From: Rebecca billardiae RCC1528
Lineage: Eukaryota > Haptophyta
Length of the DNA stretch: 64,000 nucleotides
Direction of reading: 5' to 3'
Assembly (NCBI GenBank): GCA_965240325.2
Contig: OZ251244.1
Coordinates: 1,302,001 to 1,366,000, forward strand
Below, piece after piece: positions 10,917-21,199 of the stretch. The stretch's first letter is position 1. The number at the start of each line of letters is the position of its first letter. Made by a program: the position numbers and the translations under genes. The notes under the pieces are model-generated. The model searched no databases, had not been told where the DNA came from, and was given only the letters and a program-made list of their open reading frames with translations.

Positions 10917-11727
10917 GCGGCGGCAAGCCGCCCGCACCCATCGGCGGCGGCATGCCGCCGCCGCTGTTGACCGCAGGAACTGGCGCGCCCGCGGCGAGGG
11001 CGGCTGCGAGCGCCGGATCGGGCTGCGTGGGCGTGCCGCGCGCGATGCCCCTCGTGAGGCGCGCGCCGACGGGCGGCGGCGCGCCGTTCTCGCCGAGCAG
11101 CCCGGCCGTCGCCGACGGCAGCGCCGCCGCGCTCCGCCCGCGCTTGTGCCCAGTCAGCGACGGCGCGCTCGGCGCGGGGCCGGCCGCGGCCGGCGCGACC
11201 GCCGCGGCGCTCGGCGCGCCCGAGCTGCCCGACGGCTCGGTGCCCGGCGACTCGTCGCCGGGCGGCGTCGTGTCGCTCACAGGTAGCCGGTTGGCGTCCA
11301 TTTGCTGCAGCCACTGCGCGTGGTACCGCTTCGCGTGCTTGCGCACGCCGTCGTTCGAGGCTGCGCGCGCGCAGGCGGAGAGGGCGCGCGGGCGGGCGGG
11401 CGGGCGCGCGCGCGGAGAGGGCGGCGAGCGCGCGGGGATGAGCGGAGGCGCGCCAAGGCTGCGTGTGGGGCATCCGCGCGCCACGGGTAACCCGCCGCGC
11501 GCCGCGCTCGGCACTGGCGGCGTGGTGCGCGGCGGCGCGGCGCGCGCGCGCCCGCCCGGCACCGCCGCACGCGCGCGCGCACCGTAGGACTTTCCACAGC
11601 CGGGGAACTTGCACCACACGCGCGTGGGCACCTCCTCGCCGATGTTGAGATCAGTCGGCTGTACGAGCGAGAGCGCATCGGACTCGCCGATGCCGATTGC
11701 ACTCACGCCACCCGCTGTGTCGAGCAT
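9706..11727 (-). CDS. single C2H2 zinc-finger protein, putative transcription factor (spliced)
   Basis: Two exons, complement(9706..11360, 11583..11727), giving 599 residues. The 222-nt intron (GTGCGC...GCAG) sits inside the zinc finger. Joining restores CKFPGCGKSYASNDGVRK followed by HAKRYH, a C-x4-C-x12-H-x4-H finger, then WLQQMDANRLPVS. The long C-terminal part is Ala/Pro/Met-rich and probably disordered, with a short hydrophobic/acidic motif (SMTQSEANMFLEVLDHAEP) and LDDMLMEAFSEREG that could be activation segments. I chose the ATG at 11727 because the frame upstream looks non-coding. The divergent neighbour at 12.8 kb is a clear paralogue. Nuclear DNA-binding is inferred from the finger only. 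Confidence 0.72.
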
Positions 11728-12794
11728 GCTGCGCGGCGCGGCGCGGGCAATCGGGGTCCGCTCCGGACACGTCAGCCACGCGCGCCGGCGAGGCTCGACG
11801 GGGGGCGGGCGCGGCGGGCGAGGCTGCAGGCGATCTAGCTCGTGGGGACTGCGCACACCTGGGCGTATGCTTCGTGCCGTGGCTGCCGGGCGTGCGTGCG
11901 CGCGCCCTTGTGCGAGGATTGCGTGGGGCTCCAGACGGGCTACCCGCTGGCACCAGTTGTACCTGTGACGGCTCCAACCAAGGTGAGCGGCCCACAACTC
12001 TACCATAGCTAGTAGCCATCGGGCATCGCAACCACTCTGCATTTTTTGACGACGCTCAGCGCAACCCGTGATTGGGTGGACCGCTCCTGACCACCCGGTC
12101 GTAATCACCCCTCGTATCCTTCTCATCATCGGCTGCTTTGAAGATCCCTCGCATCTTGAACATCCGGCAGTCTGATATCTACGACACGACCAATAAGGGC
12201 AATACTCATCGGGGAGCACGTGGGCCAGTCAGAACTCAGAAGTCACCGAAGCAAATTGCGTTACCCGCGAATCCAACGACCCACATATGTGCTCGGGTGC
12301 AAAGCGAGCGGAAAAAGGTGCGAACTCGAAGATTTGCAGTTGTCGTGGTTCTCCACGGAGCGGGGCGGGTAAATGATATAGCAGTTCCTGTTAACTCGAT
12401 ACCGCTGCTGTTAGAGGTTTGATGAGATGGGGTTAGGGAGAAGGAGAAGGTCATTAGCAATGGTATCTTGCATCGTGCTCGCGCCTACCGCAGGGTAATT
12501 TTCGCCGTATGTGAAGCGCCATAAAACGCGCGTCCCCCAACCAACGGCTTATAAAAAGCAGTCATCGATGAGAAATCATGAATCATCCCCGGTGGGGTTC
12601 TCGGACTGTAGATTCCCGGACTCGAACCAAAGTTTGGACAGCCTTCCGGACTTCTCTCGAAGCTGCGCGGCGACTTCGGAGAAGGTTCGCAGCTCGCTCT
12701 TTCGGGCTCTGCCCGGCCTTCCTGGACATTTCCGAAGGGTGTGTTGTGTGGGCCCTGCTCCTCAACTGCTTGACAGGGCAAGCCCGCAGGAGAG
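11728..12794. promoter_or_regulatory. shared divergent intergenic region between two zinc-finger paralogues
   Basis: About 1.07 kb separates the two head-to-head start codons, so both promoters should lie here. GC content drops between roughly 12,100 and 12,600, for example TGAGAAATCATGAATCATCC near 12,570. I cannot point to a specific TATA box or factor site with confidence. The frame of the minus-strand gene remains open upstream but lacks coding character. Confidence 0.4.
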
Positions 12795-14105
12795 ATGCCG
12801 ACGAACGCGACGAAGCGAGGGCGCAAGGGCGCCCACGGGGCGTCGGCGCGCGGCGAGGTGAACGACGCGCCCGTCCGCGACGGACCCATCGTGTACTGCC
12901 TGCGCTGCGGCAAGCCGTACGCGAGCAACGACGGCGTGCGCAAGCACAGCAAGCGGTACCACCCCAACTGGATGGCGGCGTGCGATGCTAACAACATCCC
13001 CGTGTCGGGCTCCGAGCCGCCCGAGCTGAGCGCGGAGCAGACTGCCACCGCCGACACGGCCAGCGCCGCGAAGCGGCCGCGCACCGACGACCCGGCCGGC
13101 GCGGCGGGCGAGAACGCACCGCCGGCGCAGCACGCGGCCGCGCGATCGGTCGTGCCGGAGGTGGTGCAGCTGCCGCGCCCCGAGCGGCCGGTCGCCGTGC
13201 CCAGCATGATCGACCCGAACGCCACCGTCTCCTCTGACTTCTGGATGCCCGCGAGCGCGCCGCTCCCGCCCATCAAGCGCGGCGCGAGCCTGCTGGATGA
13301 TGCGGCGCTCCACGCGCCTGCGGGCTCGGCGCCGCAGCCGGCGTACGACGACGCGGCGCGCGCGCTGAGCGGGCTGTTCCGAATCCCGTCGGTCGGCGGG
13401 TCGCGCGATGGCGAGGCCGCGCGCTCGCGCTCGCTCTCGCGCTCGCAGCTGCTCGGCGCGCTCGGCGGCGGCAGCAGCGCGCTGCCGCCGCCGCACCCGC
13501 CCGCGGCCGTGACGGGCGCGACGGCCGCGCCGCCGCTCCCACCGCAGCTGCCCCCGCACGCGCCGGCGCCGCCGACGGTGCCGCCGACGAGCGTGCTCAC
13601 GGCCGCGCGCGCGCAGCAGCACCAGCCGCAGCACCCACCGTCGCCAGCGCAGCCGCAGGCGCAGCAGCCCGTGCGCGCCCACCGACCGCCGCAGCCGCAG
13701 CCGCAGCCGCAGCCGCAGCCGCAGCCGCAGCCGCAGCCGCCGCAGCAGCCGCCGCAGCAGCAGCCGACCGTAAGCAGCACGTCCGTCCCAGGGATCGTGC
13801 CGACGGACTCGCTGATGAACTCGCTGTGGCTCACGCCGTCCGACGTGGCGATCTTCGACACCGTGCTGAGCAACGGCGTTAAGACGCCGGCGCCCGGCGC
13901 GGGCAAGCCCGCCGGAGCCGTCGGCGGGCACCGGCAGCCGAGCAGTGGGAGCGGCGGCGTGCTCTCCGACCAGCTCGTGCTCGACAACTCGGGCGCGGAC
14001 GCGGTGGCGGGCCGGCTGGCGGCGGCGGAGTCGCCGACGGCGGCGGCGGCAGCGGCGGCGGCGGCGAAGCGCTCGCTGTCCGGTTCGCTCCTCATCGCGC
14101 AGTGA
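12795..14105 (+). CDS. single C2H2-like zinc-finger protein, intronless paralogue of the divergent neighbour
   Basis: A protein of 436 residues from the ATG at 12795. After a basic N-terminus comes YCLRCGKPYASNDGVRK then HSKRYH, a C-x2-C-x12-H-x4-H finger, followed by PNWMAACDANNIPVSG. This is colinear with the neighbour's finger, but here the finger is uninterrupted and the first Cys pair is two residues closer. A nuclear-localisation-like AAKRPRTDD follows. The middle contains a Gln-Pro run from (CAGCCG)n at about 13,690-13,760. The C-terminal part has LTPSDVAIFDTVLSNGVK, matching the spacing of the neighbour's MTQSEANMFLEVLDH motif, so the pair shares a second conserved element. It is a putative transcription factor whose target is unknown. 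Confidence 0.72.
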   Translation: MPTNATKRGRKGAHGASARGEVNDAPVRDGPIVYCLRCGKPYASNDGVRKHSKRYHPNWMAACDANNIPVSGSEPPELSAEQTATADTASAAKRPRTDDPAGAAGENAPPAQHAAARSVVPEVVQLPRPERPVAVPSMIDPNATVSSDFWMPASAPLPPIKRGASLLDDAALHAPAGSAPQPAYDDAARALSGLFRIPSVGGSRDGEAARSRSLSRSQLLGALGGGSSALPPPHPPAAVTGATAAPPLPPQLPPHAPAPPTVPPTSVLTAARAQQHQPQHPPSPAQPQAQQPVRAHRPPQPQPQPQPQPQPQPQPPQQPPQQQPTVSSTSVPGIVPTDSLMNSLWLTPSDVAIFDTVLSNGVKTPAPGAGKPAGAVGGHRQPSSGSGGVLSDQLVLDNSGADAVAGRLAAAESPTAAAAAAAAAKRSLSGSLLIAQ

Positions 14106-14700
14106 CCGCACCACGCCGTGCGGCGGCCATGATGGCGTCTAAGTGACTGGCCGCACGGATCCCGCCGATTATCCCGCGGGCCGCGTCCGCGCCGCGCGAC
14201 GGGCGCCGCGCCAGCCGAGTCACCGCCTAATTACTACCGCAACACTTTAGTTTTCAGTCGCAGTCTGGCGCCCGCGGGCCGACTGCATAGTGACGACAGG
14301 CCGGTCGGTCTGCCACCCCGACCGTCAGGCGTCACACTCAGTCCGTAAGTCGCCGCTGCGTTCCGAGCCCGCCGCACAGACTTTACTGCCCGCCATCACC
14401 CGCGGTACCGTGTGACACTACCCGGAGTACTGCTCATGCTGCGCACCCATGTCTCATGACTCTCATGTTGAATGTCGTCGTCGTCATCAGCAGCTCATCA
14501 GTCATCACTCATCAACCACCCCCCCTTTCATTCCTTTGCATCAACCGTCCTTGATAGCAGATTTACCCGCAAGAAGGCGCCTGTTTTCTCCTCACGCGCT
14601 CGCTTTCTGCCTTTCTCCCGTTCCACAAGGCGAGGCGGCAAAGGCGACCGACTCCTCGCGGATAGAGCTCGCGTCCGCTTTTGGCGCCTGGTCAGGATCC
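14106..14700. other. intergenic / 5' region of WSC gene
   Basis: The reading frame of the downstream WSC gene is open back to about 14,449. However, residues encoded before 14,701 (His/Ser-rich, then Arg-rich) look like 5' UTR, because a signal peptide begins exactly at the ATG at 14,701. A pyrimidine-rich stretch (CACCCCCCCTTTCATTCC near 14,517) lies upstream. Confidence 0.5.
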
Positions 14701-15978
14701 ATGCCGACGGCCTCGGCCGCGCGCGCGCGGCGGCGCGGGGCGTGGGCCACGCGTGCCGCGCGGTGGCTCGCCCTCGTCAGCCTCGCGCGCCCCGCCCGCG
14801 CGCAAGAGTGCCACTTCCACTACTCCGCGCGCCTCGAGCAGTCGTTCACCTGCTTCACGAACGCGTGCTTCAACGGCACGGCCGCGCGCGCGCCGCGCGG
14901 GCGGAATCGGTGCGAGAACGGCGGCGCGTGCTGCCTCGAGCACGCTTTCGAGCAGTGCGCCAGCGACGGTGGCTGCTCCGGCTTCAGCATGCCCTTCTAC
15001 GGCACCACGCCCTTCATCCACGGCTCGATGAAGCGAGTGCAATTCATCTCGGGCTGCCCGAGGCTGCTCGGGCGCGAGGCGTGCGCGAAGGCGATGGGCG
15101 CGCCCACGCTGGCGGGGTTCGCCGCGTGCTACCTCAAGAGCCGCTGCGAGCCGCCCGCCGTGCCCAGCGGCACGGGCGACTTCCCCGCGTGCTTTGGCAA
15201 CGTGCCGGACAGCTGCGAGTACGATGACTGGCGGGCGGCCGGACTCGTGATGGGGCAGAGTCCGGAGGCGACGCGGCTGGGCTCGGAGCAGGCGATGACG
15301 GTGGCGCTGGGGAACGGCTCGAGCGCCGAGCTCTTCCTCGACGGCTGCTTCGAGGAGGCCCGCGACCACAGCATCACCAGCACGCTGCAGACGCACGTCG
15401 CAGGCCGACACACGGTTGGCTCGTGCGCGCGCGCGTGCCCGGAGCACCGGATCGTGGTGCTGGAGAACAACGGCGGGTGCCACTGCGGCGACTCGATGCT
15501 CACGCCCGTCGGCGCGCGCCGCGAGAACTCGCGCTGCGGGCCGGGCTGCCGCGGCGAGACGCTCCGCGCGCCAGACGGCTCGACGCTTCCGTGCGGCCGG
15601 CGCCAGTTCGCCGCCGTCTACTCGATGAACTTTCCGGAAGTTTCCTCGAAGCCGGAGGCTGGCGGCGCGGACGGCGGCGGCGGCGGCGGTAGGCCCGCGC
15701 CGCGGCGCTCGGCGCGCCGCGGCCGCGCGGCGCGGCGCCAGAGCAGCCTCCGCGCGGACGACCCGGCCGGCCCGGCGCGCGCACGCGCCCCACTCGCCGG
15801 CGAGGCGGCGGGACAGCTGCTGGCCGCGCGCGCGGCGGGCGTGCTCGGGCTGGCGCTGGTGCCGCTGGCGGCGCTGCTGCTCGGCGCGGCCGTGCGCGGG
15901 CGCGGCGCGGCGCGGGCGCGCTCGGCGGGGCCGCGCGAGCCCGGCGCGGCTGTGCGCGCCACTCCTGCCATGCTGTGA
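14701..15978 (+). CDS. WSC-domain type I membrane protein with extra Cys-rich N-terminal domain
   Basis: A protein of 425 residues. It begins with a secretion signal ending near ARPARAQE. Residues about 36-200 form a Cys-rich lumenal region with paired motifs such as RCENGGACCLEHAFEQC and GGCSGFSMPFYG. A WSC domain follows (about 214-309): LDGCFEEARDHS, then HTVGSCARACPEHRIVVLEN, NGGCHCGDSML and PCGRRQFAAVYSM, with the expected Cys spacing. A disordered Gly/Arg-rich linker leads to one membrane helix (about 374-398, AARAAGVLGLALVPLAALLL) and a short basic tail. WSC domains bind glycans in fungal cell-wall sensors and related proteins. A surface or secretory role is inferred. A second WSC gene lies at 25.9 kb. 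Confidence 0.82.
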   Translation: MPTASAARARRRGAWATRAARWLALVSLARPARAQECHFHYSARLEQSFTCFTNACFNGTAARAPRGRNRCENGGACCLEHAFEQCASDGGCSGFSMPFYGTTPFIHGSMKRVQFISGCPRLLGREACAKAMGAPTLAGFAACYLKSRCEPPAVPSGTGDFPACFGNVPDSCEYDDWRAAGLVMGQSPEATRLGSEQAMTVALGNGSSAELFLDGCFEEARDHSITSTLQTHVAGRHTVGSCARACPEHRIVVLENNGGCHCGDSMLTPVGARRENSRCGPGCRGETLRAPDGSTLPCGRRQFAAVYSMNFPEVSSKPEAGGADGGGGGGRPAPRRSARRGRAARRQSSLRADDPAGPARARAPLAGEAAGQLLAARAAGVLGLALVPLAALLLGAAVRGRGAARARSAGPREPGAAVRATPAML

Positions 15979-16536
15979 GCACGCGCACGCGCGCGGCGCG
16001 CGCGCCGGGCCCTTGGCAGCTGGCCGCTGCGCGCGACGCCAGCGGCTGCCGCCTGCCGCGGGCGGCCACGGCAGCCATGCTGCTTCCGGATGCCGCCGGC
16101 GTGAGCGTTGACGAGTCGCCGTCCGATCGCACTCCTGCTTCCGAGCGGAGGGTGCTCCTACGTGGCGTCGAGCCATCGGCATGCGCATGCTCACTGACAA
16201 CTTGACGCGGTTACGGCCGTTACGCGCTCGAGCGCGCGAGCCGCCGCGAGCTCGCGCAGCGCGGCCCGCCGAGCGCACACGGGCAGTCACCGAGTTCGCG
16301 ACTGCTCGGTGCTGACCGCGGTGCCGCGAGGCGACTAGCCTTGGACTATTGAGTAAGACTGATGATGACCACCCGTCGTACTGCCACCTCGGCCTTCCGG
16401 CCGGAGCCGCATGCAATCAATCAGTGCAGCGTTGTGCCGCGTTGCCGGTGGAGCTCGACGGCCAAGCCGGACAGCAAGGCGGCAGCGCGCCAGCGCCAGC
16501 CGCCACAGCGCCACTCGGTCGGCCTTCAGCACGAGG
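15979..16536. other. intergenic, no supported gene
   Basis: The gap between the WSC gene and the first RCC1 gene. The frame of the RCC1 gene extends upstream to 16,411, but the paralogues align only from the MTTTRRST start, so I treat the upstream part as 5' UTR. Confidence 0.5.
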
Positions 16537-18039
16537 ATGACGACCACACGGCGCTCGACGGCGGCGGCGCTGATGACGGAGCTGCCTGCCGAGGTCATCG
16601 AGCGCATCATGCTCGCACTCGATCTGCCGCGTGACCTCGCCGCCGCGAACGCCGCCTCGCGCCTCTTCCGCGGCGCGCCCGGTGGCCGCTCGCCGATCGA
16701 GCACGCGCTGCGCGAGCGCGCTCGCGCGCGTGGGCACGAGCGCGCGCTGCCCAGCGCGCTGCCAGCGGGCGTGCGCACGTGGTCCGAGGAGCTGTTCGCG
16801 CGCGAGGACGTGCTCATGCTGGCGCAGGCGCACGCGCTGCCCGTGGCTGCTGGTGGGTTTGTCATCATGCGCTCGCTGCTGAGCGCGTTTGTGGACGCAG
16901 AGGGCGGGCTGCACACATGCGGCGAGGCGGAGGTGTGGGACGAGGACACCGGGCAGCCGACGGGCGAGTATCGAGCGCACGTGGCCATCGGCCACGCGGG
17001 CGTGCAGCCGGTACGCGTGCCGACGCATGTCGCCTCCCACAGCACCGTGCGCGTGGTCGCGGTCGCTGCCGGCCTTGGGCACGTGCTCGCGCTGAGCGAC
17101 GCCGGCGCCGTGTACAGCTGCGGCGGCAACACGTTCGGCCAGCTGGGGCTGGGGGACGCGGCGACGCGGAGCACATTCACGCAGATGGATGCGCTTGCGA
17201 GCGAACTCATCGTGGGGATCTCTGCATGGGCAGTGCACGGCCTCGCCATTACCGCTGCTGGGCGTGCGTACAGCTGGGGCGACAACTGCTTTGGCCAGCT
17301 CGGCCACGGCGACACGAAGAAGCGGCGGGAGCCGACGCGCATCGAGGCGCTGGACGGCGTGCGCGTGGGCGGCGTGGATGCAAGCAGAGCGCATACGCTG
17401 TTTCTATCTGCGCACGGCGCCGTCTACTCGTGCGGCAGCGGCGCTTTCGGTCAGCTCGGGCACGGCGACCAGCAGAACCAGCACACGCCGACGCGCATCG
17501 AGGCGCTCGCGGGCGTGCGCGCTGTGCACGTGAGCGCGGGCTACTCGCACAGCCTGGTGGTGGACGCAGCGGGCGGCGTGCACTCCTTCGGGGCCGCGTC
17601 CAAAGGCGCACTTGGCCATGAAGACAGCGGGCGCCTCTCGCTGCCCGCGCGCGTGGAGGCACTCGCGGGCGTGCGCGCCGTGCGTGCCTGCGCTGGCTGC
17701 GACAGCAGCGCGGTGCTGGGCGCGGACGGCAGCGTGCACACGTTCGGGAACAACCGCTACTGCCAGCTGGGGCACCAGGGCGATGGCCGCATCATGCTGC
17801 CGACGCGCGTGCACTCGCTTGCGAACGTGCGCGTGGTCAGCTGCTCGATTGGCGTCGGCCACGCGCTCTACGCCGCCGCTGATGGCAGCGTGCACTCGTG
17901 CGGCCAGCGCTCGGCCGCGCTCGGCCACGGTGTGAGCATGGCAGCAAATCACGACGGCGGCGAGGCTGACGCCTGGCGGACGCCCACGCGCGTCGCACAG
18001 CTCCCACGCGTCGCCGCACTGCGGGCGCCGTCGCAGTGA
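16537..18039 (+). CDS. F-box-like / RCC1-repeat protein (copy 1)
   Basis: A protein of 500 residues, intronless. The N-terminus (ELPAEVIERIMLALDLPRDL then AAANAASRLFRG) has the hydrophobic pattern of an F-box. The rest is an RCC1-type beta-propeller of about seven repeats, with signatures such as GNTFGQLGLGD, WGDNCFGQLGHGD, GSGAFGQLGHGD and NNRYCQLGHQGD, each followed by a strand ending VxAGxxHSLV or similar. By family analogy it could be a substrate adaptor of an SCF-type ubiquitin ligase or another scaffold; the partner is unknown. It is followed in tandem by a close paralogue whose start lies 1,973 bp downstream. Two more family members lie at 47.2 and 50.9 kb. Confidence 0.85.
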   Translation: MTTTRRSTAAALMTELPAEVIERIMLALDLPRDLAAANAASRLFRGAPGGRSPIEHALRERARARGHERALPSALPAGVRTWSEELFAREDVLMLAQAHALPVAAGGFVIMRSLLSAFVDAEGGLHTCGEAEVWDEDTGQPTGEYRAHVAIGHAGVQPVRVPTHVASHSTVRVVAVAAGLGHVLALSDAGAVYSCGGNTFGQLGLGDAATRSTFTQMDALASELIVGISAWAVHGLAITAAGRAYSWGDNCFGQLGHGDTKKRREPTRIEALDGVRVGGVDASRAHTLFLSAHGAVYSCGSGAFGQLGHGDQQNQHTPTRIEALAGVRAVHVSAGYSHSLVVDAAGGVHSFGAASKGALGHEDSGRLSLPARVEALAGVRAVRACAGCDSSAVLGADGSVHTFGNNRYCQLGHQGDGRIMLPTRVHSLANVRVVSCSIGVGHALYAAADGSVHSCGQRSAALGHGVSMAANHDGGEADAWRTPTRVAQLPRVAALRAPSQ

Positions 18040-18509
18040 GCTGCGCATCAGGGCGCACACGCCTCTGCGTTGCCGCAGTGGTGCGGCGCCAGGGCAGGCT
18101 GACGGCATGTCCCGGACTCCGTGCCACATGGTATTGGTCATGGACATGCGGCCAGCGCACCGTGTCAATGCGACCGAGACCGGAGACGCGGGCGGCCCTC
18201 GGCCTCACTCAGCCTCGGCAGCGGACGCCGCGCCGCCGGCGCAGAGCGGCGGCGGAGATGCGGGCTCTGGACGAACGGCGGCCCTGCGGCCGGCCTCCGT
18301 CGGCGCCCGACGGCCGATTACCCTGGATGGGCCTTGGCTGTGTACTTAGTTGTAGCTGACCTGCTGACTACAGACTAGCTTACTGTGACTGTGACTGTGA
18401 GTGTGAGCGTCAATCTCAGATCGTCAAAGGCAAACTGTCGCCGATCTCCGGCCAACCGCCATCCACTGCGCCTCACGGCGCCACTTGGCTCGGCTTGCTC
18501 AGCGCGAGG
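18040..18509. other. spacer between tandem RCC1 genes, with short TGACTG/TGTGAG microsatellite
   Basis: A 470-bp spacer. Near 18,380-18,410 is a short hexamer-like array (CTGTGACTGTGACTGTGAGT). The final stretch must hold the promoter of the second copy. No gene is supported. Confidence 0.6.
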
Positions 18510-20009
18510 ATGACGACGACGCGGCGCTCGACGGCGGCGGCGCCGATTGCGGAGCTGCCTGCCGAGGTCATCGAGCGCATCATGCTCGCGCTCGATCTGA
18601 CGCGTGACCTCGCTGCCGCCAACGCTGCCTCGCGCCTCTTCCGCGGCGCGCCCGGGGGCCGCTCGCCGGTCGAGCACGCGCTGCGCGAGCGCGCTCGCGC
18701 GCGTGGGCACGCTCGCGCGCTGCCCAGCGCGCTGCCAGCGGGCGTGCGCACGTGGTCCGAGGAGCTGTTCGCGCGTGAGGGTGTGCTCAGGCTGGCGCAG
18801 GTGCACGCGCTGCCCGTGGCTGCCGGTGGACGGGCCTTCGGGAGCTCGTCACTGCTGAGCGCGTTTGTGGACGCAGAGGGCGGGCTGCACACATGCGGCG
18901 AGGATGCGGTGTTTGACGAGGACACCGGGCAGCCGACGGGCGAGTATCGAGCGCACGTGGCCATCGGCCACGCGGGCGTGCAGCCGGTAAGCGTGCCGAC
19001 GCACGTCGCCTCCCTCAGCGCCGTGCGCGTGGTCGCGGTCGCCGCCGGCTTTGGGCACGTGCTCGCGCTGAGCGACGCTGGCGCCGTGTACGGCTGCGGC
19101 GGCAACACGTTCGGCCAGCTGGGGCTGGGGGACGTGGCGACGCGGGGCACATTCACGCAGATGGATGCGCTTGCGAGCGAACTCATCGTGGGGATCTCTG
19201 CGCGGTCAGTGCACGGCCTCGCCATCACCGCTGCGGGGCGCGCGTACAGCTGGGGCGACAACTGCTTTGGCCAGCTCGGCCACGGCGACACGAAGACGCG
19301 GCTGGAGCCGACGCGCATCGAGGCGCTGGACGGCGTGCGCGTGGGTGGCGTGGGTGCAGGTGGTGATCACACACTGTTCCTATCTGCGCACGGTGCCGTC
19401 TACTCGTGCGGCAGGGGCTTGCATGGCCAGCTCGGCCACGGCGACCAGCAGGCTCAGCACACGCCAAGGCGCATCGAGGCGCTCGCGGGCGTGCGCGCTG
19501 TGCACGTGAGCGCGGGCGGCGCGCACAGCCTGGTTGTGGACGCTGCGGGCGGCGTGTACTCGTTCGGAGGCGGTCGCCTAGGTCATGGTGACGACGACCT
19601 TCTCTCGCTGCCCGCGCGGGTGGAGACCCTCGCGGGCGTGCGCATCGTGCGCGCCAGCGCTTGCCTCAGCAGCAGCGCGGTGCTGGGCGCGGACGGCAGC
19701 GTGCACACGTTTGGGGACAACAGCAACGGCCAGCTGGGGCACGAGGGCGATGGCCGCCGTATGCTGCCGACGCGAGTGCACTTCCTTGCGACGAACGTGC
19801 GCGTGCTCAGCTGCTCGATTGGCCACCGCCACGCGCTCTACGTCGCTGCTGATGGCAGTGTGCACTCGTGCGGCCAGCGCTCGGCCGCGCTCGGCCACGG
19901 TGTGAGCATGGCAGCAAATCACGACGGCGGCGAGGCTGACCTGCTGCGGACGCCCACGCGCATCGCACAGCTCCCACGCGTCGCCGCACTGCGGGCGCCA
20001 TCGCATTGA
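18510..20009 (+). CDS. F-box-like / RCC1-repeat protein (copy 2, tandem duplicate)
   Basis: A protein of 499 residues, starting MTTTRRSTAAAPIAELPAEV, very close to copy 1 along its whole length. It has the same F-box-like N-terminus and about seven RCC1 repeats (GNTFGQLGLGDVATRG, WGDNCFGQLGHGDTKTR, GLHGQLGHGDQQAQ, DNSNGQLGHEGDGRR, QRSAALGHGVSM). Copy-specific changes cluster in repeats four and five: FGGGRLGHGDDD replaces FGAASKGALGHEDS, a small deletion within the blade. The frame is intact, so it is probably functional. It arose by tandem duplication with copy 1. Confidence 0.85.
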   Translation: MTTTRRSTAAAPIAELPAEVIERIMLALDLTRDLAAANAASRLFRGAPGGRSPVEHALRERARARGHARALPSALPAGVRTWSEELFAREGVLRLAQVHALPVAAGGRAFGSSSLLSAFVDAEGGLHTCGEDAVFDEDTGQPTGEYRAHVAIGHAGVQPVSVPTHVASLSAVRVVAVAAGFGHVLALSDAGAVYGCGGNTFGQLGLGDVATRGTFTQMDALASELIVGISARSVHGLAITAAGRAYSWGDNCFGQLGHGDTKTRLEPTRIEALDGVRVGGVGAGGDHTLFLSAHGAVYSCGRGLHGQLGHGDQQAQHTPRRIEALAGVRAVHVSAGGAHSLVVDAAGGVYSFGGGRLGHGDDDLLSLPARVETLAGVRIVRASACLSSSAVLGADGSVHTFGDNSNGQLGHEGDGRRMLPTRVHFLATNVRVLSCSIGHRHALYVAADGSVHSCGQRSAALGHGVSMAANHDGGEADLLRTPTRIAQLPRVAALRAPSH

Positions 20010-21199
20010 GCTGCCCCTCAGCTGTCACAACCGAATGCGATGCGCGGCGCGCAGCGGGGCATTGCACTTCAGCTCGCCTGCCCAACCTATCTCGCCGACT
20101 CTGCGCTCGCGGGATCGTCCACACGCACGGGAGCGCGGCGCCGTCGCCCGCTCGCCCGAGACGCGCGCGGCAGCCGCGACAGTGAAAGCGCGCGCGCTGG
20201 AACTAAATGCAAAGCGGAAATAATAAAAAGCGCGCCGATTTTCTCGATCCACCCCAGTGCGGCTGGGTGCCGTACGTGTCCCGCCTGGCGGCCTGGTGGC
20301 TTGTCCCCTACACCCCTGGCTCGGGGGACGGCTGCCGTGGCGGCGGTGGGTGCGTGCTCGCCGAGCGTCCTAGCGGTCGATTGCGGGGCGTTCCGTGGCG
20401 GCACGCTGGGCTGGGCGGGCCCCAAGACGTAGGGGAACGTCGACAAAGCAGCCCGCTGATGTCTCTCGTCGCTCGTCGCCCTTGCGGTTGGCGCGCGCAA
20501 CCACTTGCGGGCTTGACCTTGTCACTTGTGCGAGCGGTCCCTTCCTGCCAGCCGACTCGACATTTGGGGAGCCTGGGCGCGATGAGATGGCTCGGGGAGG
20601 TGGGGGTATGTATACGCAATGTATACGTACACGCGCGCTGGACGTCCGACCCCGCACGCCGCCTGAAAGAGGTCACGTTTGGCACGCGCCGCGCTCTCGC
20701 ATTTCAAACGTGTTGTGCCGCACGACATTTCCAGAGGCACAGATCACTGATTGAACTGCTTTTCTGGTCGCCGATAGCACAGAAAAGCCTACCCGACTAG
20801 CCCCATGCGTCACGGCCGGGTCTTGAGTGCTACGGCACCACTTGTAGGAGCTTCTTGCCCGCTAGGCACTGCCACAAGCGCCGCGAGCCAGCTTCGTGAG
20901 CATTTGAACGCAGACACAAGGTGCCGAGGCAGTCTTCCGGGCGAGGCAATGGCATGGGAGTCAGCGCCTGGTGTTGTACAAGCAAAGTGACGGCGCGCAC
21001 ACGCGCGACTACGTGCCACAAGGTCTGCGATACCCGCGGGCCGCCACGCTCGCGCGCCCGTCGCTCCTCCAGCCGCCGCTTGGCGACGCAGCCCGGACTC
21101 ACCGCGGCACTGGTCGTCGCCGCCCGGACAATGAGGGGGGGGGGGGGGACCTCGTTGACGAAACCCAGGGGTTTAGGAGACAAGCTGGTGGGCAGCCAG
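20010..21199. other. intergenic, no supported gene; contains a G14 run
   Basis: No recognisable gene on either strand. GTATGTATACGCAATGTATA near 20,608 is a short AT-rich palindromic patch. A run of 14 G lies at 21,135-21,148 just outside the left palindrome arm. Confidence 0.4.

Noticed and set aside
12485-14095. Minus-strand Cys/Gly-rich frame of over 500 codons
   Set aside because: It is antisense to the zinc-finger gene. The apparent CGCGCG repeats are the complement of the Gln-Pro (CAGCCG)n tract.
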